Shown here: positions 15,528 through 23,828 of the stretch, one piece after another
Position numbering within the stretch: the first letter of the stretch is position 1
Layout: each line of letters starts with the position of its first letter
From: Alistipes sp.
Lineage (GTDB): Bacteria > Bacteroidota > Bacteroidia > Bacteroidales > Rikenellaceae
DNA: 51,709 nucleotides
Direction: 5' to 3'
Assembly (NCBI GenBank): GCA_017631255.1
Contig: JAGBTP010000024.1
Location: 1-51,709, forward strand
Program-made: the position numbers and the translations under genes
The notes under the pieces: model-generated
Told to the model about the DNA's origin: nothing
Databases searched by the model: none
What the model saw: the letters and a program-made list of their open reading frames with translations, nothing else

Positions 15528-16415
15528 TTATACGGTTATATTGTTAATTATCACTCTGTTATAGCCGATGCGCTTCTCGATTGTGCGCAGCTTTTGTTGC
15601 ATCCTATTTCGCTTGATGCCCTCGACCGTAAGCGAGGTGCCGAGGCAGTACTTGCTAATCTTGAGGGGCTGGATGCGCAGCGACGATAGTATGCGCTTGA
15701 TGGCAGAGGTTGCTGTGCCCTCCTGCTTGATCTCGACGATGGCCATACCGCGCACCGCTGCGCTGCGACCCGAACGCACATCCTCGTAGCGCAGGTCGAG
15801 GTCGATGGTGATGCGCTCTGTAAGCTCGTGGTTCACAAGGGTGATGCGCGTGAAGTGCGTCGCAAGGGCGGGGCTTAGCTCCGTAAGCGCATAGCGGGCA
15901 CTACTCTCAAAGAACGCGACGGCAGCCGAATTATTACTAAAGTTGAACAGCTCCGAGGTCTCAATCTCCACGCGGCGCTTGCTCGTGCGGCCACGGTTGC
16001 TCTTATTCTTAATCTCGAGGTAGGTGACGCCACTTTCGGCATAGTGGCGCGTGCGTACCTTCTGGCGCGTGAGCTGGCGGTTGTGGTGGGCGATGTACAT
16101 AGCGCGCTCAGCGGTGTCGTAGTAGAGGGTGTCGTAGCGGGCAGCGCACTTGTCGTCGATAACTTGCACCCTAAAGCCCTCATTTGCAGCGCACTGCAAC
16201 ACAGCTAAAACCTCCTCCTCGCTGAGTACATACTTAGTGTCGACACGGTTCATCAGCTTGACACCACGCATCTGGTCGAGTGTGATGGGTGCCATTGTGC
16301 GTAGCAAGGTGTGGTCACGCAGGGTGGCAAATGTTAGGGACTCCTGAGTCGCAGTATCGCTAACCTTATCTGTCCCGTTCGCTGCTGAATCGTATGTCGA
16401 AAGGGTCTCGTTCAT
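15528..16415 (-). CDS. VTC-domain protein, putative polyphosphate polymerase
   Basis: A 295-residue cytoplasmic protein with a VTC/CYTH-type tunnel domain, which in yeast Vtc4 makes polyphosphate from ATP. Expected basic and acidic residues of the tunnel are visible: MNRVDTKYVLS, YDTLYYDT, RQKVRTRHY, TYLEIKNKSNRGRTSKRR, ITIDLDLRYED and MAIVEIKQEG, plus a final KISKYCLGTSL. The N-terminal 30 residues are polar and variable. It follows the YD-repeat gene by only 2 nt and is followed by DUF4956, so its product may act at the inner membrane with that protein (inference). Confidence 0.88.
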   Translation of the reverse strand: MNETLSTYDSAANGTDKVSDTATQESLTFATLRDHTLLRTMAPITLDQMRGVKLMNRVDTKYVLSEEEVLAVLQCAANEGFRVQVIDDKCAARYDTLYYDTAERAMYIAHHNRQLTRQKVRTRHYAESGVTYLEIKNKSNRGRTSKRRVEIETSELFNFSNNSAAVAFFESSARYALTELSPALATHFTRITLVNHELTERITIDLDLRYEDVRSGRSAAVRGMAIVEIKQEGTATSAIKRILSSLRIQPLKISKYCLGTSLTVEGIKRNRMQQKLRTIEKRIGYNRVIINNITV

Positions 16416-16417
16416 AG

Positions 16418-16843
16418 CTACTCGAAGATATACTCGAATTGGCGGTAGGAGTTGAGCGTGCCGTTGGCGTTGTAGTTGAGGCGGCGTGTGCAGCGGCCCT
16501 GGCTGTCGTACTCGAACTTACGCACCTTGTTAATCTTGTTGCGCTCGTTGTAGATAACCTCCTGCGTAAGCTGTCCCTGCGCGTTGTAGGTGTACTCGGC
16601 ACGCCACGACAGTGTACGACCAAAGTCGCCATACTCGCTCTCCTCGATGAGCTGGCCCTGAGCGTTATATACCTCGATATGGTCCACCCACTTATTACGG
16701 CCATCGGGCGTGGTCTTCCACTCCTTGACCGTCAGCCTCTTACCCTCGGTGCGAGCTATTGTGCTGCGTTCGGGGTAGTCGGCAGAGGCGGCAGTGAGGG
16801 AACATATTGCCGCGAGGGTGATGATTAGATATCTAAGTTGCAT
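16418..16843 (-). CDS. secreted YD-repeat-like protein
   Basis: A 141-residue protein with a signal peptide (MQLRYLIITLAAICSLTAASA). The mature part consists of about four short beta-hairpin repeats of the YD/RHS type: EVYNAQGQLIEESEYGD, YTYNAQGQLTQEVIYNE, FEYDSQGRCTRRLNYNA and a last NGTLNSYRQFEY. Such repeats normally form carbohydrate- or protein-binding sheets. It ends 2 nt before the VTC gene, so the two are almost certainly co-transcribed, making it the first gene of the polyphosphate-type module. Its role there is unknown. Confidence 0.75.
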   Translation of the reverse strand: MQLRYLIITLAAICSLTAASADYPERSTIARTEGKRLTVKEWKTTPDGRNKWVDHIEVYNAQGQLIEESEYGDFGRTLSWRAEYTYNAQGQLTQEVIYNERNKINKVRKFEYDSQGRCTRRLNYNANGTLNSYRQFEYIFE

Positions 16844-16866
16844 AGTCGTTAGTCGTAATCTGTACT

Positions 16867-16907
16867 AAAAACAAAAGTAGCCAACCCCTGTGGAGAGTCT
16901 GGCTACC
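16867..16907 (-). terminator. terminator of prfA
   Basis: On the minus strand the stem GTAGCCA / TGGCTAC (plus-strand arms 16877-16883 and 16900-16906) is followed by TTTTGTTTTTAG. It separates prfA from the downstream YD-VTC module. Confidence 0.8.
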
Positions 16908-16949
16908 TTCGTGTGGTTATACCCTAAGAGAGTCTCTCCTCTCGATATG

Positions 16950-18035
16950 CTACAACTCGCTCTCCTTGAGACGCTCAGCGTTCTCAGCTACGATGAGCTG
17001 GTCGATGACATCCTGAATGTCGCCATCCATAAATGCCGAAAGGTTGTAAATCGTGTAGTTGATGCGGTGGTCGGTGATTCGGCCCTGTGGGTAGTTGTAG
17101 GTGCGAATCTTAGCAGAGCGGTCACCCGTCGACACCATAGTCTTACGCTTCGATGCAATCTCGTCGAGGTACTTCGAGTACTCGAGGTTGAAGACACGCG
17201 TACGAAGCTCCTCGAACGCCTTGTCGAAGTTCTTGAGCTGCGACTTCTGGTCCTGACACTGCACGACGATACCCGTAGGGATGTGGGTAAGGCGGATAGC
17301 CGAATAGGTGGTGTTGACAGACTGACCACCAGGACCCGAGGCACAGAAGATATCCTTACGGATGTCGTTCATCGAGATCTCGATATCGAACTCCTCAGCC
17401 TCTGGGAGTACCGCTACGGATGCTGCTGAGGTGTGTACACGACCCTGCGTCTCGGTCTGTGGCACGCGCTGCACGCGGTGAACACCCGACTCGTACTTGA
17501 GGGTACCATAAACGCTCTGGCCCGTAACCTTGAGCACAACCTCCTTGTAGCCACCCGCAGCACCGTCCGATGCCGAGGTGATCTCGTAGCGCCAGCCCTT
17601 CGACTCGATATACTTGGTGTACATACGGAGCAGGTCGCCAGCAAAGATTGCCGCCTCGTCGCCACCGGTACCACCACGAATCTCGACGATAGCGTTCTTG
17701 TCGTCCTGTGGGTCCTTGGGGATAAGGAGGAGCTTGATGTCGGCCTCCATCTTCTCGATTGCGGGCTCGAGGGTAGCAATCTCCTCACGCGCGATCTCGC
17801 GGAACTCCTCGTCCTTCTCGTTTGCGAGTACATCCTTAGCCTCAGCGAGGTTGGCGATGGCTGTGCGGAAGCGCTCCGAGGTCTCGATGATAGGCTCGAG
17901 CTCCTTGTACTCCTTGGTGAGCTGGATGAACTGCTTTACATCGGCAATTACCTCAGGGTCAGTAAGTTTCTGACCAATCTCCTCGTACTTGAGCTTGAGA
18001 CCGTCGAGACGAATTAGTATCGAATTATCTGCCAT
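16950..18035 (-). CDS. prfA: peptide chain release factor 1
   Basis: RF1 reads UAA and UAG stop codons and triggers peptide release. It is a 361-residue protein of normal length. The N-terminal helical domain (~1-110) is followed by the stop-codon reading domain with the RF1-type P-x-T tripeptide (RVPQTETQGRVH, here PQT). The catalytic loop is SGPGGQSVNTT near residue 235, where GGQ reaches the peptidyl-transferase centre. RTYNYPQGRITDHRIN is also conserved. It has its own promoter (minus, 18062-18093) and terminator, so it is monocistronic. Its upstream flank is the left edge of the phage-derived island. Confidence 0.98.
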   Translation of the reverse strand: MADNSILIRLDGLKLKYEEIGQKLTDPEVIADVKQFIQLTKEYKELEPIIETSERFRTAIANLAEAKDVLANEKDEEFREIAREEIATLEPAIEKMEADIKLLLIPKDPQDDKNAIVEIRGGTGGDEAAIFAGDLLRMYTKYIESKGWRYEITSASDGAAGGYKEVVLKVTGQSVYGTLKYESGVHRVQRVPQTETQGRVHTSAASVAVLPEAEEFDIEISMNDIRKDIFCASGPGGQSVNTTYSAIRLTHIPTGIVVQCQDQKSQLKNFDKAFEELRTRVFNLEYSKYLDEIASKRKTMVSTGDRSAKIRTYNYPQGRITDHRINYTIYNLSAFMDGDIQDVIDQLIVAENAERLKESEL

Positions 18036-18061
18036 ATTCTATGCTTTATTTTATTTCCGCG

Positions 18062-18093
18062 CAAATATAGCGAAAATTTTTCGGAAAAGCCAA
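18062..18093 (-). promoter_or_regulatory. promoter of prfA
   Basis: Minus strand: TTG (complement of 18091-18093), 21 nt, TATATTTG (complement of 18062-18069). It ends 27 nt before the prfA start. Confidence 0.65.
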
Positions 18094-18203
18094 CAATCGA
18101 CCACGAAAAAAAAGTGAGGCGAGGGTCGAGGTGTTAAATTGTTGCAAATCAAATAATTTAATTTTTGAGAGAAAATTAATGTAAAAATATTTAACTAAAA
18201 CTC

Positions 18204-18234
18204 TTGACAAGGGCTCTTTGATGTTGTATATTTG
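18204..18234 (+). promoter_or_regulatory. promoter of the capsid/portal island
   Basis: TTG (18204-18206), 20 nt, TATATTTG (18227-18234): a full match to the host vegetative promoter. It leaves a long leader of about 240 nt before ATG 18481, which contains a terminator-like hairpin. Confidence 0.75.
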
Positions 18235-18394
18235 CACTGTCAAACATTGCTTAACGGCGTAATCAGAGTTTAGGGTTATTAACAGTAAATGGCGAAGGGA
18301 GGTGTTTTGTGGTGGGTGAGTAAAGTAGTATAAATTAGTATTATATAGGTGTGTGTCCGGAATTATTAACTTTTAATTAACATAATTATAAACA

Positions 18395-18447
18395 CTTCGA
18401 CGGCCTGACCTGAGATAGGGTGCAGGGTCGTGTCGAGGGGAGTTTTT
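18395..18447 (+). terminator. leader hairpin with U-tract before the island's first gene
   Basis: CTTCGAC (18395-18401) pairs with GTCGAGG (18432-18438) with one G-U. The inner helices are CCTG (18404-18407) / CAGG (18423-18426) and CCT / AGG. Five T follow at 18443-18447. It lies 34 nt before the start codon and is arranged like an attenuator. A dedicated regulator is not visible. Confidence 0.45.
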
Positions 18448-18480
18448 GCACTAAAATCTTGGAATTAAAATATTTAACTT

Positions 18481-19434
18481 ATGAAGTTTACGACTATACC
18501 TGAAAATGGCTCTTCGTGGCGTGGAAAGTTGGTCTACGCCATCGATTGCGAGTCGGAGGTGGGGCAGGATATTGAGGTGGTGGTGGCCGATGGCACGCTT
18601 GGCCTCAGGGCGTCGTTCAACCTCTACAATGTCACCACTGCGGAGTTCGACATCGCCCCCTATCTGAGGCGTATGGTGAGCGAGCAGCCTACGGCAAATG
18701 TCGAGAGTCTCGCGTGGTCGTCGGCAGCGATGCTGGTGGTGGTGAGTGTGGGTGGCGTAAGTTCGCAGTCACGCCTATACTATCGTGAGGCCATCGACGC
18801 TACGGCGGCGCAGGTGCTCTCAACGCTCAGCGAGAGGGTGGCGATGGCGCAGAACGAGACGCTGCGACTGAGCCTCTTTGCTCTGCGTACGGCGGAGGTG
18901 AGGGTGACGACATACTTGCCGATGGAGCGCACCAAAATATTCACGCTACGCACCTATGGCCGTACGGTGGAGTTCACCTTGCCGCTCGGTGCGTACAGCG
19001 TCGGCAGCACGATAAGGATAGAGTTTGTATGCGACGATGTACGCCTTAAGGTGCTAAGTATCAACATTGTCAAGCGTGAGGCCTCGGCGCGACAGCTTGT
19101 CTGGTACAATGAGCGAGGTGGTGTGGAGTTCTACACCTTTCCGCGCAGCGTGAGGCGCTACTACCGTGCCAAGGAGGGTGCGGGGGCGCAGGGCGAGCAG
19201 CTCTTGCAGTCGAGGTGCGTGGTGCGCCGCCTGCTATCGGCATACGAGGGTGCTGAGGAGATGGAGCGCATAGCCGAGATGATATTTGCGCCAGCGTTGT
19301 ACCTCGCTAAGGAGGGTGAGTGTGAGAGGCTTGAGATTGGTGAGCGCGTGGTGGAGTTCGACGACGAGGGCGGCATTAAGCAGCTTAGGCTCGACATTTA
19401 CGAGCCGTGGAGAGGAGGTGGGCTATGCAGTTAA
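18481..19434 (+). CDS. phage tail-associated structural protein (putative)
   Basis: A 317-residue protein with no signal peptide or membrane segment. It is beta-rich throughout (for example IEVVVADGTLGLRASFNLYN and VRVTTYLPMERTKIFTLR). A segment near residues 205-222 (RQLVWYNERGGVEFYTFPRS) matches a W-N-x-x-G-G-x-x-x-Y-x-F pattern that I associate with tail-tip proteins of Bacteroidetes siphophages; this is recall, not a search. The gene is first in the island and overlaps the next gene by 10 nt, indicating translational coupling. Precise function is unknown. The alternative is another virion surface protein. Confidence 0.55.
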   Translation: MKFTTIPENGSSWRGKLVYAIDCESEVGQDIEVVVADGTLGLRASFNLYNVTTAEFDIAPYLRRMVSEQPTANVESLAWSSAAMLVVVSVGGVSSQSRLYYREAIDATAAQVLSTLSERVAMAQNETLRLSLFALRTAEVRVTTYLPMERTKIFTLRTYGRTVEFTLPLGAYSVGSTIRIEFVCDDVRLKVLSINIVKREASARQLVWYNERGGVEFYTFPRSVRRYYRAKEGAGAQGEQLLQSRCVVRRLLSAYEGAEEMERIAEMIFAPALYLAKEGECERLEIGERVVEFDDEGGIKQLRLDIYEPWRGGGLCS

Positions 19435-21743
19435 CCATTGATGGCGTGGCGCTCAATCTGGCATCTGAGGATGTACGGTTGCCGCTATTTAACGCCTCGA
19501 AGCTACGCAGCGTGGAGGCGTGGCGCGAGGGCGCGAGGGTGGAGCTGCGCGTGGCAGCAACGGCAGCGGCGGTAGAGCTCTTTGGCAATGCGGAGGAGCT
19601 GCACAAGGGGGCAAAATTCAACGACACATACCACCGAGGCGTGCTGACGATAGATGGTGTGAGGGTGATTGAGGGTGTGGTGTCGCTGCTGGGCGTGGAG
19701 CGGGATAACTGCACGCGCTACCGCATCGCAATCCGTTCGGGTGGTGCCGACTGGGCCGATAGTGCGGCACTGACGATGCTCGTGGATAGCGACATAGAGT
19801 CGCAGCGCGTGATGGACCTTGGGTCGATAGTCGAGTCGTGGAGCGACGATGGTGCGGTGCGTATGCTGCCGATGTTTCGTGATAGCTACCCCGAGGCGGA
19901 GGATACGGGGCTATACATAGCGCAGCACACGCTCCTGCCGCAGGAGTACCACCCCTTCATCTCGGTGCGGGCGATTATCGACAGTGTGGTCGGGGGCAAT
20001 GGCTACGAGTTGCGTAGTCGCTTTCTCGACACGGCGATGGCTAAGAAGCTGATGCTCAGTGGTGCGTATAAGCGTGTGGAGTGCGCTCAGGCCAATGCCA
20101 CGATGGGTTTTAAGGCTATGCGCTCGACGACGGCGACGGCGGCAGCCTCGCAGATAGGTCGTGTAGATGCCTGGGGTAGTGCGGGTGGCTCGTACCTCGG
20201 TTATGTGGTTGACACGGTGGATGCGACGACGGTGTGCGACGACGGCACGCTCTGCTCCGAGGCCTACTCTACGGGTGGCTGCTTCCGCTTCGAGGCGGGG
20301 AGACCCGAGTTCTATCCGCGTAGGGAGGTGAGCGTTGCCTTCGACATCCATCTGCGCTACACGACAGACTATCGTATGGTCTCGTCAAAGAGGTTGATGG
20401 GCTTCGATAGGCTCTACTTGGGCAACGAATGCTATGTCGATGTGGAGCTGAGGAACCACTATCGTGACCTGCGAAGCGAGGTGATGAGTGGCATAGAGTA
20501 TCGTCTGGTAATCTTTGACTACGACCCCGAAAGTCTCTATATGTTAGGTGGTTATGGCGAGATCACGGGACCTGAGACGGTGGTGGTATTTGACGAGGGG
20601 TGTGCGACGACGGCGACGCTATATGCCAAGGCCAAAGGGGGTAGGAACTATCAGATTTACTTTGGCGACTGGGCGCTCTATGGTGGCTATGTGGCGATGG
20701 AGGGTAGGCGCGAGGTTAACATCACCATTCGCACGCCATACGAGACCCTCACGCCCACCTCGCCCAAGGTGTTTGACCAGCTATACTTCTACGGCGCAGA
20801 GCAGGGTATGCAGCTAACGCTACACGCAGGGTGCAGCATAGTCCCCATCTTCGGTGCGGCGGCGGGGTATGGCGAGAGCCTCGAGTTTCGTGATGTGGCA
20901 AACCACGCGATAACGCAGGCGCAGTTGCTCGATGCCGTGGCACATATGTTTAACCTGCGCATATACTCGCACGAGGCGTCGCGTCGCCTATATGTCGAGC
21001 CGTATGACGACTTTTATGATGGTGAGGTTGTGGATTGGCGTGATAGGCAGCTTGATGACGGGGTGGAGATTGAGGAGTGTGCCGCCGATAGCTTTATGGT
21101 GACGACGCTCAGCTACCAGCCCTCCGATGGTGCTACGGCACGCCTTACAGAGGGTGATAGTGCGCTGGGGGCGTGGAGCGACCACTTTGAGAGCTATGCC
21201 GCAAAGCAGAGCGTCGACCTGAGGCTCAACCCCTGTCTGGTGGCGACGGCGTCGATGTGTGGAGCTGTGGGTGTGGCGCCCTCGGCAGAGGTGATGATGG
21301 TGGGCGAGAGGGATGTGGTCGACGGCGAGGACTATGTTGCACCACGCATCGCCCTATACCACGGCATTGTGGCTCTTGCAAAGGGTGAGTGGTGGCCCAC
21401 ATCGGGCAATGCGGAGGGCTATCCGCTGGTGGCGTTCCACAGTGCGGCAATGGGCGAGAGCCTCTGTTTCGAGGATAGGGATGGGTGCCGAGGGCTGCAC
21501 GCATACTACGACAAGGAGCTTGAGGAGCAGCATACGCGTGAGATGTTGACTACCTCGTTGCGCCTCCCCGTAGCCGACTATGTGGCACTCTTTGACCCCG
21601 ATGCCGAGGGTGCTACGATACGCTCGCGCTTCAGGCTCAGTGTGGGTGGCAACAGCTCGATATTCCGCCTTGAGGAGATGCTCGCCTACGATGCTGCTAA
21701 GGGCGTGGCGAGGTGTCGCTTCCAGAGACTAACATCTGACTAA
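19425..21743 (+). CDS. large phage tail/baseplate-hub-like protein (putative)
   Basis: The start at ATG 19425 is chosen over an in-frame GTG at 19407 because a purine-rich site (GGAGAGGAGG) lies just before it. The product has 772 residues, is beta-rich and has no signal peptide. Near residues 500-545 it contains TQAQLLDAVAHMFNLRIYSH followed by RRLYVEPYDDFYDGEVVDW, a pattern I associate with tail-hub proteins of Bacteroidetes phages (recall, not searched). A tail-tip or adsorption role is inferred. It overlaps the upstream gene by 10 nt and lies 34 nt before the protease gene. No tape-measure gene precedes it, unlike usual siphophage tail modules. Confidence 0.55.
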   Translation: MQLTIDGVALNLASEDVRLPLFNASKLRSVEAWREGARVELRVAATAAAVELFGNAEELHKGAKFNDTYHRGVLTIDGVRVIEGVVSLLGVERDNCTRYRIAIRSGGADWADSAALTMLVDSDIESQRVMDLGSIVESWSDDGAVRMLPMFRDSYPEAEDTGLYIAQHTLLPQEYHPFISVRAIIDSVVGGNGYELRSRFLDTAMAKKLMLSGAYKRVECAQANATMGFKAMRSTTATAAASQIGRVDAWGSAGGSYLGYVVDTVDATTVCDDGTLCSEAYSTGGCFRFEAGRPEFYPRREVSVAFDIHLRYTTDYRMVSSKRLMGFDRLYLGNECYVDVELRNHYRDLRSEVMSGIEYRLVIFDYDPESLYMLGGYGEITGPETVVVFDEGCATTATLYAKAKGGRNYQIYFGDWALYGGYVAMEGRREVNITIRTPYETLTPTSPKVFDQLYFYGAEQGMQLTLHAGCSIVPIFGAAAGYGESLEFRDVANHAITQAQLLDAVAHMFNLRIYSHEASRRLYVEPYDDFYDGEVVDWRDRQLDDGVEIEECAADSFMVTTLSYQPSDGATARLTEGDSALGAWSDHFESYAAKQSVDLRLNPCLVATASMCGAVGVAPSAEVMMVGERDVVDGEDYVAPRIALYHGIVALAKGEWWPTSGNAEGYPLVAFHSAAMGESLCFEDRDGCRGLHAYYDKELEEQHTREMLTTSLRLPVADYVALFDPDAEGATIRSRFRLSVGGNSSIFRLEEMLAYDAAKGVARCRFQRLTSD

Positions 21744-21777
21744 TAACAAATTAACAACCTAAAACCAACCAACTAAG

Positions 21778-22653
21778 ATGAACAATATTATCAAGATTAA
21801 GAACGAGGTGGACTGTGCCGTCATCGACATTGAGGGCACTATCGGCGTGGCGGAGGAGTGGCAGTTTGGTGACCACGACAGCTATGTGGCTACCTACGAG
21901 CGATTCAAGGAGAGCGTAATGCGCATTGCCGATGTGGAGCATCGTGAGATTCGTGTTAACATCCGCTCTACGGGTGGCAGTGTTCACGACGCGCTGCTCA
22001 TATACGAGGCGCTGCGTGCTACGGGGGCGAAGGTGGTGACCTGCTGCTACGGCTACACCGCCTCGGCAGCAACCATCGTGGCGCAGGCGGCGAGCGTGGG
22101 GTGTCGTCTTGTGGCGCCCTCGTCGCTCTACCTGATTCATAACTCGATAGCCTCGATTGAGGGTAATGTAGAGGAGCTGCGTGCCGAGATCGAGATGTTG
22201 CAGAAGACCGACGAGCGCATTGCGGGCATCTACGCCTCGCGTTCGGGTCGCACCGTGGAGCAGATGGCGGCGCTGATGAGCGAAAATGGTGGTCGTGGTC
22301 GCTGGCTATCACCCGAGGAGGCTATTGCCGAGGGCTTGGTCGATGCCATCGACGAGGAGAGGTCGGAGAGTGGTGGTAGCCCCTCGATTGCTGAGCGTGC
22401 CAAGCGTGGCGTGAAGGCGTTGCTCCGCTCGCTTGGTGTGGGTGTCGATGCCGATGTGCGCGACAAGGTCTTTGATCGTGTGAATGACCGCAAGCGCGCA
22501 GTGGAGAGCTCGATAATCGCCATCGAGGAGGCGCAGCGAGGCGTGGCACGCACAGAGACGAAGAGCGTCAACGACCCCGACCCCGTCGACATCAAGCACG
22601 ACCCTCGCACGATGGCATACGATGCCGACATTCGCAGCATCCGCAGAAGATAA
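21778..22653 (+). CDS. ClpP-class head-maturation protease
   Basis: A 291-residue protein whose first ~195 residues are a ClpP/crotonase-fold serine protease of the phage prohead type. Substrate-strand region: VNIRSTGGSVHDALLIYEAL. Catalytic Ser96 lies in YGYTASAATIVAQAAS, His121 in SSLYLIHNSIAS. An Asp in the following helix (QKTDERIAGIYASRSGRT, probably Asp145) completes the triad. WLSPEEAIAEGLVDAI closes the domain. The polar C-terminal ~95 residues could act as a scaffold or be cleaved (inference). It sits directly upstream of the capsid gene, the usual arrangement for protease and shell. All catalytic residues are intact. Confidence 0.85.
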   Translation: MNNIIKIKNEVDCAVIDIEGTIGVAEEWQFGDHDSYVATYERFKESVMRIADVEHREIRVNIRSTGGSVHDALLIYEALRATGAKVVTCCYGYTASAATIVAQAASVGCRLVAPSSLYLIHNSIASIEGNVEELRAEIEMLQKTDERIAGIYASRSGRTVEQMAALMSENGGRGRWLSPEEAIAEGLVDAIDEERSESGGSPSIAERAKRGVKALLRSLGVGVDADVRDKVFDRVNDRKRAVESSIIAIEEAQRGVARTETKSVNDPDPVDIKHDPRTMAYDADIRSIRRR

Positions 22654-22824
22654 GGGTGCGCGTGGTGAGGGGCATAGGCGTGTGTGCCAAGCAGAGCGAA
22701 AACATATTACAAACCTTTAGAACGGCTCGACAAGCGGTGCCCGCTAAGGCTCGATGCCACCGCCCATAACGCGATGATAAATCGCAGATAAACAACAACT
22801 AACAATCTAAAAACTTTACAAACT

Positions 22825-23793
22825 ATGGGACTTATTGAAAATCCAAAGGCCTACACCGGCCGTGACCTCGAAACCATCTTCTTCCGCCCAATGTTTACGG
22901 GCCAGAACGCCGAACAGCTCGGTATTCGTGTGATGTATAATATGCCTGTGCCCACGACGATTCAGATGTGGAGTCCACGCGCCGATGTCTTGCAGAGCTA
23001 CGCTGCGGGCTGGACAGGTGGCGAGGGCGCGCACATCCAGCAAAAGACCCTCGAACTGAAGCGTATGAAGGCCGAGGTGGGCTTCTCGGCATCGGACTAC
23101 TTCCAGCAGGTATATGAGCTTATCGTGGGTCGTGCCGATGTCAACCTCGACGACCTTACGGGTACGGAGCTCGAACAGGCAGAGACCGAGATGTTTCGTG
23201 CCGCCATTTCAGAGAGCTTGCGTGTGATGATGTGGATTGGTGACCAGACAAAGAGCTCGTACTCGTTGATGGATGGCTTCTTCACGCTGGCGAACAAGTA
23301 CAGCGCAGCGACGACGCTCAATGTGGTGCAGGCACCGGGCGACGGCGTCAACGCAAGCAATGTGGTGGCCTTCCTTAACGAGATGTGGGTCAACGCCTCG
23401 CCAGAGCTTAAGTCGCTCAAGGGTGACGGCAACTTGGTGTTCTTCGTGACTACGGATATTTATGACGCCTACGAGCAGTACCTCGATAGTCACCACGCCG
23501 ATGGTGCATACACTGACCTTGTGTCGGGTCGTCGTGAGCTCTACTACCACGGCGTGAAGCTCGTAGATGCGGGCGTGACGAAGTATATCGCACAGCGTGG
23601 CGATGCAACAACCTCGCACTGCATCCTCACCGACCGCCGCAACTTCGTGCTTGCGGTAAATACGGCCGATTACCCAGGCTCCGAGGTGCGTATGTGGTAC
23701 AATCCCGACATTATGGAGAACCGCCAGCGTGCCATCTTTATGGCGGGTGCCGAGATCCTCGACGAGGAGCTTATGGTGCTGGCTAAGTTCTAA
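22825..23793 (+). CDS. major capsid protein (HK97-type, putative)
   Basis: A 322-residue protein with no signal or membrane segment, preceded by the protease and followed by the portal. Features consistent with a capsid protein are the N-terminal arm (ENPKAYTGRDLETIFFRPMF), a long helix with E-loop-like charged stretch (HIQQKTLELKRMKAEVGFSA), VFFVTTDIYDAYEQYL in the middle, and a C-terminal WYNPDIMENRQRAIFMAGAE resembling the end of an A-domain. No N-terminal scaffold (delta) region is obvious. The call rests mostly on position and length. A 171-nt gap with no recognised signal precedes it; the start has an A-rich upstream region rather than a Shine-Dalgarno site. Confidence 0.72.
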   Translation: MGLIENPKAYTGRDLETIFFRPMFTGQNAEQLGIRVMYNMPVPTTIQMWSPRADVLQSYAAGWTGGEGAHIQQKTLELKRMKAEVGFSASDYFQQVYELIVGRADVNLDDLTGTELEQAETEMFRAAISESLRVMMWIGDQTKSSYSLMDGFFTLANKYSAATTLNVVQAPGDGVNASNVVAFLNEMWVNASPELKSLKGDGNLVFFVTTDIYDAYEQYLDSHHADGAYTDLVSGRRELYYHGVKLVDAGVTKYIAQRGDATTSHCILTDRRNFVLAVNTADYPGSEVRMWYNPDIMENRQRAIFMAGAEILDEELMVLAKF

Positions 23794-23828
23794 GTAAATC
23801 AGGATGTTAACCGTTAAATCGTTGAGTT

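Noticed and set aside
19407-19424. GTG start for the large tail-like protein
   Set aside because: ATG 19425 has a purine-rich site directly upstream and gives a natural overlap with the preceding gene.
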